Source: Gordonia sp. ABSL11-1 (GTDB taxonomy: Bacteria > Actinomycetota > Actinomycetes > Mycobacteriales > Mycobacteriaceae). From it: 64,000 nt of DNA. Each line of letters starts with the position of its first letter. The stretch's first letter is position 1. Position numbers and translations under genes: made by a program. The notes under the pieces are model-generated. The model was not told the origin of the DNA and searched no databases. It was given only the letters and a program-made list of their open reading frames with translations. The stretch covers positions 271,777 to 335,776 of the forward strand of contig NZ_JASXSI010000003.1 of assembly GCF_030315685.1 (NCBI RefSeq), read 5' to 3'. Below are positions 37,490-46,055 of the stretch, in pieces.

Positions 37490-38746
37490 ATGACTGTGGA
37501 CACCGCTACGGCGGCCGGCGCCACCTCGCGGGACGACGCAGGCGTCGTGCTGCCCGTCGGCATCATCGGCTTCGGCTGGATGGGACGCGCCCACGCGCAG
37601 GCGTATGCACGTATCCGACACCACTATCCGCACATCTCGCCGGTCCCGCGACTCATGGTGATTGCTGACGAGGTGACTGATCGCGCGGCGCAGGCCGCTG
37701 CCCAGTTCGACGTGCCGTCGACGGTGGCCGACTGGCGGCAGGTCGTCGACGACCCGACGATCGGTGCGGTCAGCGTCACTGCTCCCAACTTCCTGCACCG
37801 TGACATCGGCTGCGCCGTGGTGTCCGCGGGAAAGCACCTGTGGATCGAGAAACCGGTGGGGTTGTCGGCCGGGGATGCACGTGCCGTCGCCGCCGCGGCC
37901 GCCGACGCCGGGGTGCAGACCGCGGTCGGCTTCAATTACCGGAACGTACCGGCCGTCGCGGCGGCCCGTGAGTTGATCGCGGCGGGTGGGATCGGTGAGG
38001 TCACCCACGCGCGCTTCCGTTTGTTCAGCGACTACGCGGCGCATCCGGACGGCGCGCTCAGCTGGCGTTTCCAGCGTGATCGGGGCGGTAACGGAGTGCT
38101 GGGCGATCTGGCGTCGCACGGTGCCGACCTGGTCTGGTTCCTGCTCGGGGAGATCGATTCGCTGGTGGCCGACACCGCGATCTTCGTCGCCGAGCGGCCG
38201 AAGCCGACGGGCGCCACGGCCGGCCATCAGCTGGCGTCGGGCGGCGAGCGCGGCCCTGTCGAGAACGAGGACTACGTGTCCGCTCAGATGCGCCTGGCCT
38301 CCGGCGCCCGCTGCGTTCTGGAGGCGAGTCGGATGTCGGTCGGCGCGCAGAACTCGTATGGCTTCGAGATCCACGGCACGTCCGGGGTCGTGCGGTGGGA
38401 TTATCGACGTATGGGTGAGCTCGAGGTCGGCCAGGGCTCCGACTATCAGGATCTCGCGGTGTCGACCCGATTCGTCGGCCCGGGGAGCGGCGACTACGCA
38501 GCGTTCCAGCCCGGTGCCGCCAATCCGATGAGCTATGACGATCTGAAGGTGATCGAGGCGGCGCGGTTCTGCGAGTCCATTGCCGACGCCGGGAGCGCAG
38601 TGAGCGGGTCGGGTGTTGCCGACGCCGGGCGCGCGCCGAGTGCGGGCGCGACGATTGCCGATGCCGTGCGTGCGGCGGAGGTACTGGACGCGATGACGAC
38701 GTCGGTCCGTGAGGGGACCTGGGTCTCCCCGGCCTCGATGAGGTGA
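37490..38746 (+). CDS. Gfo/Idh/MocA family oxidoreductase
   Basis: 418 residues. The Rossmann motif VGIIGFGWMGRAHAQAYARI, EKP signature HLWIEKPVGLSAGDARA, VGFNYRNVPAVAAAREL and GVLGDLASHGADLVWFLLG (with the catalytic-region His) identify the family. The HYPHISPVPRLMVIAD spacing is typical of a subgroup found in actinobacterial inositol/rhizopine-type clusters. Near the C-terminus is an Ala/Gly/Ser-rich insertion (about residues 365-385) with a repeated ADAG motif. ATG at 37490 has AAAGGA 7 bases upstream. It overlaps the following MFS gene by four bases, so both are one transcript starting at the paired operators. Confidence 0.87.
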   Translation: MTVDTATAAGATSRDDAGVVLPVGIIGFGWMGRAHAQAYARIRHHYPHISPVPRLMVIADEVTDRAAQAAAQFDVPSTVADWRQVVDDPTIGAVSVTAPNFLHRDIGCAVVSAGKHLWIEKPVGLSAGDARAVAAAAADAGVQTAVGFNYRNVPAVAAARELIAAGGIGEVTHARFRLFSDYAAHPDGALSWRFQRDRGGNGVLGDLASHGADLVWFLLGEIDSLVADTAIFVAERPKPTGATAGHQLASGGERGPVENEDYVSAQMRLASGARCVLEASRMSVGAQNSYGFEIHGTSGVVRWDYRRMGELEVGQGSDYQDLAVSTRFVGPGSGDYAAFQPGAANPMSYDDLKVIEAARFCESIADAGSAVSGSGVADAGRAPSAGATIADAVRAAEVLDAMTTSVREGTWVSPASMR

Positions 38747-40146
38747 TCGGTCGGCGGCGAATCGGCGGCGACGGTTTCCCGTATGCGCTGGCGCTGCTCG
38801 GGGCCGGGGCGATGTTCATGGAGATCCTGGACGCGACGATCGTGGCGACCGCTTTGCCTGCCATCGCCGCCGATCTCGGTGTCCGCCCGCTCGATGCGGC
38901 GGTCGTGGTCACGTCGTACCTGATCACCCTGGCGATCCTGATCCCGTTGTCGGGGTGGGTGGCGGATCGGTTCGGTGTCCGTCGGGTGTTCTTGATCGCC
39001 GGCGCCGTGTTCACCGCGGCATCGGCCGCGTGCGCCGTGGCGCCGGACCTGACGACCCTCGTGGTCATGCGGGTGCTGCAGGCCGCCGGTGGGGCGATGA
39101 TGGTGCCGGTCGGGCGGCTCGCGGTGTTACGCACGGTCGAACGGGGGCAGTTGGTCCGGGCCATCGCATACCTGACCTGGCCTGCATTGATCGCACCGGT
39201 GGTGGCGCCGCTGATCGGCGGTCTGATCGTCACGCACACCGACTGGCGGGTGATCTTCGCGATCAACATCCCGATCGGGATCGTCGGGCTCGGGGCGGCG
39301 GTGATCTGGTGTCGCCCGTCGGAGACCGGCGACGCGCGCCGGCGTCTTGATCTCCTCGGGGTCGCGTTGACCACGTTGGCGGTCGCCTCGGCGATACTGG
39401 CGGCGCAAGAGGTCTCGGCGGACCGGCCGCGCGGGGTCGTGGTGGCGGCATGGCTCGTCGGTGCGGTCATCGTGGGTGGGCTGGCTGTTCGACGGATGCG
39501 GACGTCGTCGTACCCGTTGCTGAATCTGGACGTGCTGCGGGTGCATTCATTTGCGTCGGTGGTGGGGTTCGGGACGGTGTACCGCCTGGTGATCAGCGCG
39601 GTGCCATTCCTGTTGCCGTTGATGTTCCAACTGCAGTTCGGCTGGTCCCCGGTCGCCGCGGGTGCGATGGTGACGGCCCTGTTCCTGGGCAACGTGGTCA
39701 TCAAACCGTTGACGACGCCGATGATGCGCCGCTGGGGAATCCGGCGGGTGCTGATGGTGGATCTGCTGGTGTCGGTCATCGCCTTCGGGGCGATCGCCGG
39801 ACTCGGGCCGGACTCCGCGGGGGCGATCATCGCGATCGTTCTGGTCGTGTCGGGCTCGCTGCGGTCGATCGGCTTCTCGGCGTACAACACGCTCGCGTTC
39901 GCCGACGTCGAGTCGTCGGAGTTGAGCGATGCGAACGCCCTCCACGCTGCCGTCCAGGAACTCGGTTCGGCGTTCGGGGTGGCGCTCGGCGCCGTGGCCG
40001 TCTCGGCGTTCGCCGCGCTCGATGTGCTACCCGCGGGCGCATATTCGGCTGCGTTCCTCCTGCTCGCCGTGCTGATGCTGGTGTGCGTCGTGGGCGCGTT
40101 CCGTCTGCCGGACCGGGCTGGGGAGAGGGCCGTCGGACCAGCCTGA
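38743..40146 (+). CDS. MFS transporter, EmrB/QacA-type (14 TMS)
   Basis: 467 residues with about fourteen membrane helices (DHA2 drug-export class). Helix 1 has AMFMEILDATIVATALPAIA, the EmrB-type opening (LDxTIVNVALP in relatives); motif A is in GWVADRFGVRRVFL and motif C in LTWPALIAPVVAPLIGGLI. It starts at a GTG that overlaps the oxidoreductase stop (GTGA). Multidrug-type exporters are not an obvious part of inositol catabolism; here it may export a pathway intermediate or carry a polyol. The substrate cannot be read from sequence. Confidence 0.85.
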   Translation: MIGRRRIGGDGFPYALALLGAGAMFMEILDATIVATALPAIAADLGVRPLDAAVVVTSYLITLAILIPLSGWVADRFGVRRVFLIAGAVFTAASAACAVAPDLTTLVVMRVLQAAGGAMMVPVGRLAVLRTVERGQLVRAIAYLTWPALIAPVVAPLIGGLIVTHTDWRVIFAINIPIGIVGLGAAVIWCRPSETGDARRRLDLLGVALTTLAVASAILAAQEVSADRPRGVVVAAWLVGAVIVGGLAVRRMRTSSYPLLNLDVLRVHSFASVVGFGTVYRLVISAVPFLLPLMFQLQFGWSPVAAGAMVTALFLGNVVIKPLTTPMMRRWGIRRVLMVDLLVSVIAFGAIAGLGPDSAGAIIAIVLVVSGSLRSIGFSAYNTLAFADVESSELSDANALHAAVQELGSAFGVALGAVAVSAFAALDVLPAGAYSAAFLLLAVLMLVCVVGAFRLPDRAGERAVGPA

Positions 40147-40165
40147 ATGAGCGTCCACATCAGAA

Positions 40166-40206
40166 TGTCTTGACAAAGTCTTGACAGCGATGGTGTGACG
40201 GGTATT
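40166..40206 (+). promoter_or_regulatory. promoter with two overlapping iol-type operators before the sugar ABC genes
   Basis: TGTCTTGACA (40166-40175) and AGTCTTGACA (40177-40186) are offset by 11 bp, the same phasing as at 37401/37412. The second contains TTGACA at 40181-40186, a good -35 element, followed after about 16 bases by TATTAC near 40203 as a candidate -10. A repressor on these sites would cover the -35 directly. The first gene of the operon starts at 40267. Confidence 0.65.
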
Positions 40207-40266
40207 ACATCATCGCAGGAGAGTGTCCCCTCGAACACTCTGCACATCGAGAGGAAGAGACATACG

Positions 40267-41292
40267 ATGCATTCCACGACAGGTCGCCGTCAGGGGCGTC
40301 GCGGGCGGTGGATCGCGGTGGCCGCCGCGCTGACGTCAGCGGTACTGATCGTCGCCGGGTGTTCCAGCACCGGCGGTGCGCCGGAGGGCAACGACAACGG
40401 TGGCGGAGGCGCAGGCAACGCCGGCACGCCCGAGAAGACCGTCGCGATGATCACACACGAGGTCCCGGGTGACTCGTTCTGGGATCTCATCCGCAAGGGC
40501 GCAGAGATGGCGGCCAAGAAGGACAACATCAAACTGCAGTACTCCTCTGACCCCGAGGCCCCGAACCAGGCCAACCTGGTGCAGACCGCCATCGACAGCA
40601 AGGTCGACGGCATCGCACTGACCCTGGCCAAGCCCGACGCGATGGCACCGGCGGTCAAGAAGGCGATCGACGCCGGTATCCCCGTGGTGGCCTTCAACTC
40701 CGGCTACGACAATTGGAAGCAGATGGGCGTCCAGCAGTACTTCGGCCAGGACGAGACACTCGCCGGCAAGACCGCGGGTGAGCGTCTGACCCGGGACGGG
40801 CGCAAGAAGGTCCTCTGCGTCATCCAGGAGCAGGGTCAGATCGCGCTCGAATCCCGGTGTGCCGGCGTCAAGCAGGGCTTCACCGGCGGTGGATTCGAGA
40901 TCCTCAACGTCAACAGCAAGGACATGCCGTCCGTCGAGGCGACCATGACCGCGAAGCTGCAGCAGGATCCGTCCATCGACACCGTGGTCACCCTGGGCGC
41001 TCCGATCGCGCAGACCGCCGTGCAGTCGAAGGGCAACGCCGGCTCGCAGGCCGAGATCGTCACCTTCGACACCAACGCCGCCTTGGTCCCGCTGATCCAG
41101 AGCGGCGATGTGAAGTGGGCCATCGACCAGCAGCCGTACCTGCAGGGCTACCTCGCGATCGACTCGCTGTGGCTGTACATGGCCAACGGCAACACCATCG
41201 GCGGTGGCCAGGCCGTTCTGACCGGACCCGCCTTCATCGACGAGTCCAACATCGACGCCGTCGCCGACTACGCCAAGAACGGCACCCGCTGA
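40267..41292 (+). CDS. sugar ABC transporter substrate-binding lipoprotein (FrcB/RbsB-like)
   Basis: 341-residue extracytoplasmic binding protein. The signal peptide has an RRQGRRGR n-region and a lipobox VAGC with lipidated Cys32, followed by a Gly/Asn-rich linker. The mature part is a pentose/hexose-binding fold of the RbsB type: EKTVAMITHEVPGDSFWDLI (first strand), DGIALTLAKPDAMAPAVKKA, IPVVAFNSGYDNW, DTVVTLGAPIAQTAVQ and KWAIDQQPYLQGYLAID. The start MHSTTGRRQ is preceded by GAGAGGAAG. It is the first gene of a binding protein-permease-ATPase operon in FrcBCA order. The substrate is probably inositol or a related sugar given its shared operator type. Confidence 0.9.
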   Translation: MHSTTGRRQGRRGRWIAVAAALTSAVLIVAGCSSTGGAPEGNDNGGGGAGNAGTPEKTVAMITHEVPGDSFWDLIRKGAEMAAKKDNIKLQYSSDPEAPNQANLVQTAIDSKVDGIALTLAKPDAMAPAVKKAIDAGIPVVAFNSGYDNWKQMGVQQYFGQDETLAGKTAGERLTRDGRKKVLCVIQEQGQIALESRCAGVKQGFTGGGFEILNVNSKDMPSVEATMTAKLQQDPSIDTVVTLGAPIAQTAVQSKGNAGSQAEIVTFDTNAALVPLIQSGDVKWAIDQQPYLQGYLAIDSLWLYMANGNTIGGGQAVLTGPAFIDESNIDAVADYAKNGTR

Positions 41293-41311
41293 CCGGCGGA
41301 AGGAACCCCTC

Positions 41312-42370
41312 ATGAGTACACAACAAGACCTCGACCTGTCGACGCACACCATCGTCACCGACGAGCGGGTGAAACGGCAGAAGCCGTTGCAGCGCTTGCT
41401 GGTTCGTCCGGAGATCGGAGCGCTGGTCGGTGCCATCGCGATCTTCGTCTTCTTCTGCATCGTCGCGGCGCCGTTCCGGACGCCGGAGGCTCTGGCCACG
41501 ATCCTCTACGCCAGCTCCACCATCGGCATCATGGCCTGCGGTGTGGCCGTGCTGATGATCGGCGGTGAGTTCGACCTCTCGACCGGCGTGGCCGTGACGT
41601 TCTCGTCCCTGGCCGCATCGATGCTCGCCTACAACCTGCACCTCAACGTGTGGTTGGGTGCGGTGCTCGCGCTGGTGCTCGCCCTCGCCGTCGGCTTCTT
41701 CAACGGCTATCTGGTGATGAAGACGAAGATCCCGTCGTTCCTCATCACGCTGTCGACGTTCCTGATGCTGACCGGTATCAACCTCGCGGTGACCAAGCTG
41801 GTCACCGGGCAGGTCGCCACGCCGTCGATCTCAGACATGGCCGGTTTCGACTCCGCGCAGAAGGTGTTCGCGTCGTCGTTCACGGTCCTCGGTGTGTCCG
41901 TGCGCATCACGGTCGTCTGGTGGATCCTGTTCACCCTCGTGGCGACCTGGGTCCTCATGCGCACCCGCATCGGCAACTGGATCTTCGCCGTCGGCGGCGG
42001 CCAGGACTCGGCACGCGCCGTCGGTGTCCCTGTCACCAAGGTCAAGATCGGCATGTTCATGTTCGTCGGCTTCTGCGCCTGGTTCGTCGGCATGCACCTG
42101 TTGTTCGCCTTCGACACGGTGCAGTCCGGTCAGGGTGTCGGCAACGAGTTCTTCTACATCATCGCGGCGGTGGTCGGTGGCTGCCTGCTCACCGGCGGTT
42201 ACGGAACCGCGGTCGGTGCGGCCATCGGTGCCTTCATCTTCGGCATGGTGAACCAGGGCATCGTCTACGCGGGCTGGAACCCCGACTGGTTCAAGTTCTT
42301 CATGGGCGCGATGCTGCTCTTCGCGGTGATCGCCAACAACAGTTTCCGCAACTACGCGGCGAAGAGGTGA
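41312..42370 (+). CDS. sugar ABC transporter permease (FrcC/RbsC-like)
   Basis: 352 residues with about ten membrane helices of the BPD_transp_2 (RbsC/FrcC) family. A cytoplasmic leader QKPLQRLLVRPEIGAL precedes helix 1. The conserved signatures GVAVLMIGGEFDLSTGVAVTFSS and VGGCLLTGGYGTAVGAAIGAF are present, the latter being the EAA-like coupling region. Forms the membrane channel with the ATPase encoded 8 bp downstream. 19 bp separate it from the binding-protein gene. Confidence 0.92.
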   Translation: MSTQQDLDLSTHTIVTDERVKRQKPLQRLLVRPEIGALVGAIAIFVFFCIVAAPFRTPEALATILYASSTIGIMACGVAVLMIGGEFDLSTGVAVTFSSLAASMLAYNLHLNVWLGAVLALVLALAVGFFNGYLVMKTKIPSFLITLSTFLMLTGINLAVTKLVTGQVATPSISDMAGFDSAQKVFASSFTVLGVSVRITVVWWILFTLVATWVLMRTRIGNWIFAVGGGQDSARAVGVPVTKVKIGMFMFVGFCAWFVGMHLLFAFDTVQSGQGVGNEFFYIIAAVVGGCLLTGGYGTAVGAAIGAFIFGMVNQGIVYAGWNPDWFKFFMGAMLLFAVIANNSFRNYAAKR

Positions 42371-42378
42371 GCAGAGAA

Positions 42379-43191
42379 ATGAGTTCAGCAATCGAGGCGC
42401 GGCCCGAATCGGAATCCAGCGGCGGCAAGGTGCCCCTGATCGAGCTCCGCAACGTCGGCAAGTCCTACGGCGCGATCATCGCACTCAAGGACATCAGTCT
42501 GCGGGTGAACGCCGGTGAGGTCACCTGCGTGCTCGGCGACAACGGTGCGGGTAAGTCCACCCTGATCAAGATCATGGCCGGACTGCATCAGCAGACCGAG
42601 GGGCAACTGCTCATCGACGGCGAGGAGACTCTCCTCGAGTCACCCAAGCACGCCCTGGAGACCGGGATCGCGACGGTGTACCAGGATCTCGCCGTCGTCG
42701 GCCTGATGCCGGTGTGGCGCAACTTCTTCCTCGGCCAGGAACTGCGCAAGGGGCCGTTCAAGTCGCTGGACATCCAGGCGATGCGGGCGACCACCAAGGA
42801 AGAGCTGTTCAAGATGGGCATCGACCTGCCCGACGTCGACGCGCCGATCGGATCGCTTTCCGGCGGTCAGCGTCAGTGTGTGGCGATCTCGCGGGCCATT
42901 TACTTCGGCGCCCGGGTGCTGATCCTCGACGAGCCGACGGCCGCCCTGGGCGTCAAGCAGTCCGGCACCGTGCTGCGCTATATCTCCGCCGCGCGTGACC
43001 AGGGCTTCGGCGTCGTGTTCATCACCCACAACCCGCATCACGCGCACATGGTGGGCGACCACTTCGTGCTGCTCAACCGCGGGCGTCAGAAGCTGGACTG
43101 CACCTACGACGAGATCACTCTCGACGAGCTGACCCAGCAGATGGCCGGCGGCGACGAACTCGACACGCTCAGTCACGAACTGCGCCGCTGA
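42379..43191 (+). CDS. sugar ABC transporter ATP-binding protein (FrcA-like, single domain)
   Basis: 270 residues with one ABC domain: Walker A GDNGAGKST, Q-loop in ATVYQDLAVVG, signature LSGGQRQCVAISRA, Walker B VLILDEPTAALG, and switch His in FITHNPHHA. Most RbsA-class ATPases are two-domain proteins of about 500 residues; a single domain with this sequence type matches the FrcA class from rhizobial fructose/inositol importers. It starts 8 bp after the permease stop. A hairpin terminator closes the operon. Confidence 0.92.
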   Translation: MSSAIEARPESESSGGKVPLIELRNVGKSYGAIIALKDISLRVNAGEVTCVLGDNGAGKSTLIKIMAGLHQQTEGQLLIDGEETLLESPKHALETGIATVYQDLAVVGLMPVWRNFFLGQELRKGPFKSLDIQAMRATTKEELFKMGIDLPDVDAPIGSLSGGQRQCVAISRAIYFGARVLILDEPTAALGVKQSGTVLRYISAARDQGFGVVFITHNPHHAHMVGDHFVLLNRGRQKLDCTYDEITLDELTQQMAGGDELDTLSHELRR

Positions 43192-43209
43192 CCGATTTCG
43201 CGGACGACC

Positions 43210-43240
43210 ACCCGCCCGGCTCCGCAGGGGCCGGGCGGGT
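43210..43240 (+). terminator. hairpin terminator after the ABC operon
   Basis: ACCCGCCCGGC pairs with GCCGGGCGGGT (11-bp stem, 9-base loop), then TCCCATTTC. It lies 18 bp after the ATPase stop and separates the importer from the sensor-like gene at 43341. Confidence 0.8.
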
Positions 43241-43340
43241 TCCCATTTCGGGTGCATGGCGTGAGACGTCGGGATACGTTGTCCCGGAGAAGATCAGCGG
43301 CGGCGGGGATCTCGGTGTCCGTCGCGGGAGAGGATGTGGG

Positions 43341-44498
43341 ATGACTGACGATCATCGCCTGGTCGGAGTTGTCTTCGGGGCATCGAGCCCGTTCGAGGCA
43401 GACCTGATCGATGAGCTCTACCTCGCAGCCGAGAGCGCCGCCTACCGGGTGGCCCTCGGGCTCCACACCGGCCGACGGACGCGGGCGCGCGCGGTCGCAG
43501 ACCTGGTCGGCCAGGGATGTCAGGTGGTCATCGTCGTCGGTGCCGAGTACGGCGACCGCTTCGATGTGCCGGTGCCCATCGTGGTGATCGGCGAACGCAT
43601 CCCGGACGTCACCGCGGTGACCATCGGCACCGACGAATGGCGCGGTGCGCATCTCGCGGTGCAGTACCTGATCGATCTGGGCCACACGACGATCGCCCAC
43701 GTCGAGGGCGGCGACCACCCGTGCGCCTCCGAGCGGCTGCGCGGATACCTGGGTGCGATGACGGCGGCGGGACACCGCGACGAGTGCCGCACTCTTGTCG
43801 GGGACTACACGGAGGAGGCCGGTGCACTGGCCGCCGAACGGCTTCTCGCCGAGGGCAATCTACCGACCGCCACGTTCCTGGCCAACGACCGGATGGCCGT
43901 GGGGTTCATCGATGTGATGCGGCACAACGGTGTCCGCATCCCCGAGGACATGTCGGTCGTCGGCTACGACGACGGGCCGCACGCGGTCCTCGGACACGTG
44001 AACCTGACGACGATCCGTCAGGACGTCGTCGGACTCGCGCGCGCCGCCGTCGAGGCCGTCGCGTCGCTGGTGGGGGATTCACCCGAGGCGGCGAACACCG
44101 GCGGGTTCGGCTTCTACGGATCGTTGGCGCTCGAGCCCGAACTGATGGTGCGGGGCACCACATCGCCGCCCGACGGGTACGACACCGATCACGGTGCCGC
44201 GACACCCGTGCGATGGGGTCTGCTCGCGGACTCGTGCAGCGACGAACTCGTCCGCGAACTCGGCACTCCCGGAACGATGTCCGGCGCGATCGAGGTCGTC
44301 GCCAGCGCCTCCACGGCTGTCGCGTGGGAGATCGCCGATCGTCTCGGGATCATGGTCAGTTACGGCATCTACGAGGACCTGATCGACGACCCCGACATCG
44401 ACGCCATCCTCATCGCCCTGCCCGCCGACGCGCGGGAGGTGTGGGCCACCAAGGCACGCGAGGCGGGCAAGGTCGTACAGGTGTCGACGACCGGCTGA
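43341..44498 (+). CDS. LacI-type sensor domain without HTH, fused to a truncated Gfo/Idh/MocA NAD-binding domain
   Basis: 385 residues. Residues about 1-275 match the effector-binding half of LacI/GalR regulators: RLVGVVFGASSPFEADLIDE, VAVQYLIDLGHTTIAHVEGG, FLANDRMAVGFIDVMRHNGV, IPEDMSVVGYDD, NLTTIRQDVVGLARAAVEAV and LEPELMVRGTTSPP. The N-terminal DNA-binding HTH and hinge are absent. Residues about 290-385 match the first 100 residues of a Gfo/Idh/MocA enzyme: RWGLLADSCSDELVREL where GxGxxG should be, then VVASASTAVAWEIADRLGI, YGIYEDLIDDPDIDAILIAL and KAREAGKVVQVSTTG, ending just before the EKP motif. The dinucleotide glycines are lost. It stands alone after a terminator, next to the sugar importer. 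Possible roles are a ligand sensor acting by protein contact, or a decayed regulator. I know of no characterised protein of this layout. Confidence 0.72.
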   Translation: MTDDHRLVGVVFGASSPFEADLIDELYLAAESAAYRVALGLHTGRRTRARAVADLVGQGCQVVIVVGAEYGDRFDVPVPIVVIGERIPDVTAVTIGTDEWRGAHLAVQYLIDLGHTTIAHVEGGDHPCASERLRGYLGAMTAAGHRDECRTLVGDYTEEAGALAAERLLAEGNLPTATFLANDRMAVGFIDVMRHNGVRIPEDMSVVGYDDGPHAVLGHVNLTTIRQDVVGLARAAVEAVASLVGDSPEAANTGGFGFYGSLALEPELMVRGTTSPPDGYDTDHGAATPVRWGLLADSCSDELVRELGTPGTMSGAIEVVASASTAVAWEIADRLGIMVSYGIYEDLIDDPDIDAILIALPADAREVWATKAREAGKVVQVSTTG

Positions 44499-44507
44499 GC
44501 AGACCCC

Positions 44508-45899
44508 TTACGCCGCCTCGTCCATCCTGGTCCGCTCCTCCAACTCGTCGATCGCATTGCGCGCGAACACCTGCTGCTCGGTGATCGCGAGTTGGGTGCG
44601 GCTGCGCGTGGTGAACGCGAAGAGCCAGTCGACCAGCGTGGTGAACCGGTTACGGAAGCCGACGAGATAGACGAGGTGCAGGACCAGCCAACCGACCCAT
44701 GCGATGAAGCCGGCCATCTCGATGCTGCGCGAGGTCCCCGGGATCGGGATCTTGGCGACGGCGCTGAAGCGTGCGATGGTGGCCATCGAGCCCTTGTCCC
44801 AGTACGAGAACGGCTTTCGGCTCTCCGGGCCGGAACCCGAGAGTCCGGCCGTGATGGCCGAGGCGGCGTACTTCGCGCCCTGGATGGCGCCCTGCGCCAT
44901 TCCGGGTACGCCATCGACGGCCATCATGTCGCCGACGACGAAGACCTCCGGGTGATCCGGCACCGTCAGGTCCGCACGCACCTTCACCCTGCCCGCACGG
45001 TCGAGTTCGACGCCGGACTGCTCGGCGAGCTGACGTCCCAGCGGACTGCCGGCGACGCCGGCCGACCAGACCTTGCACTGGCTCTCGATGCGGCGGCGTG
45101 TGCCGTCGCCGTCCTGGACGACGAGACCGTGGTAGTCCATGTCGACGACCATGGCGCCCATCTGGATGTCGACGCCGTTCTTGGCCAGCCGCGCGGTGGC
45201 CCGCTCGCTGAGCTTGCCGCCGTACGGCGGGAGCACGACCGGAGCCGCGTCGAGCAGAATGACCTTCGCGTCGGTCGGATCGATGTTGCGGAACGCGTCG
45301 CGCAGCGTCTTCGTCGCCATCTCGGCGATCTGACCGGCCATCTCGACGCCCGTGGCCCCGGCGCCGATCACCACGAACGTCAGCAGTCGCTCCCGCTCGA
45401 CTTGGTCGGTCGACAGTTCCGCCTGCTCGAACGCGCCGAGGATGCGACCACGCAACTCCAGGGCGTCGTCGATCGTCTTGAGTCCGGGTGCGAACTCGGC
45501 GAACTGATCGTTGCCGAAGTAGGACTGGTCGGCCCCGGCGGCGATGATGATGCTGTCGTAGCCGGTGACGGTGACGCGCTCGAGCAGACGTGAGGTGACC
45601 GTGCGTGATTCGAGGTCGATCTGTTCGACGTCACCCAGCACCACCCGCACGTTGTCCTGCTTGCGCAGGATCACCCGCAGCGGCGGTGCGATCTGGCCCT
45701 CGGAGATCACCCCGGTCGCCACCTGATAGAGCAGTGGCTGGAAGAGATGGTGGGTCGTGCGTGCGATCACCGTGACGTCGACGTCGGCCTTGGCGAGACG
45801 GCGGGCGGCGGTCAGCCCACCGAAGCCCGAACCGATGACGACGACCCGATGACGTGACGAAGCGTCGTGGACATGCGTGATCGGTGATTGAGAATCCAT
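44508..45899 (-). CDS. ndh: type II NADH dehydrogenase (NDH-2-like)
   Basis: Membrane-associated single-subunit flavoprotein that passes electrons from NADH to menaquinone without pumping protons. 463 residues starting MDSQSPITHVHDASS with GGAGGGTAG upstream. FAD-binding motif HRVVVIGSGFGGLTAARRLA; second Rossmann fold FVVIGAGATGVEMAGQIAEM for NADH; VFVVGDMMAVDGVPGMAQGAIQGAKYAA for flavin and quinone contacts; and a C-terminal amphipathic or membrane segment FIAWVGWLVLHLVYLVGFRNR. It is convergent with the sensor-like gene (9 bp between stops). It could reoxidise the NADH made by the many dehydrogenases here, but such genes are also housekeeping. Confidence 0.9.
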   Translation of the reverse strand: MDSQSPITHVHDASSRHRVVVIGSGFGGLTAARRLAKADVDVTVIARTTHHLFQPLLYQVATGVISEGQIAPPLRVILRKQDNVRVVLGDVEQIDLESRTVTSRLLERVTVTGYDSIIIAAGADQSYFGNDQFAEFAPGLKTIDDALELRGRILGAFEQAELSTDQVERERLLTFVVIGAGATGVEMAGQIAEMATKTLRDAFRNIDPTDAKVILLDAAPVVLPPYGGKLSERATARLAKNGVDIQMGAMVVDMDYHGLVVQDGDGTRRRIESQCKVWSAGVAGSPLGRQLAEQSGVELDRAGRVKVRADLTVPDHPEVFVVGDMMAVDGVPGMAQGAIQGAKYAASAITAGLSGSGPESRKPFSYWDKGSMATIARFSAVAKIPIPGTSRSIEMAGFIAWVGWLVLHLVYLVGFRNRFTTLVDWLFAFTTRSRTQLAITEQQVFARNAIDELEERTRMDEAA

Positions 45900-46055
45900 G
45901 CGACTACCCTCCAGCGGTTCACCTCCGGGACACCCAGGCGGTCGATGTCCGGAGTCGCTTCGCTCCACGCCGGTCGATCCCGGCCACGCCAGTCGCGTTG
46001 ATGATGCTACCCACCTCAACGGTCCCGGCGCGAGTCGATATTCCCCTCGATCTCC

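Noticed and set aside
38058..40277. A 739-codon minus-strand frame opposite the MFS gene
   Set aside because: Thr/Ser/Arg-rich shadow of membrane-protein codons; no motif, and it crosses two well-supported genes.
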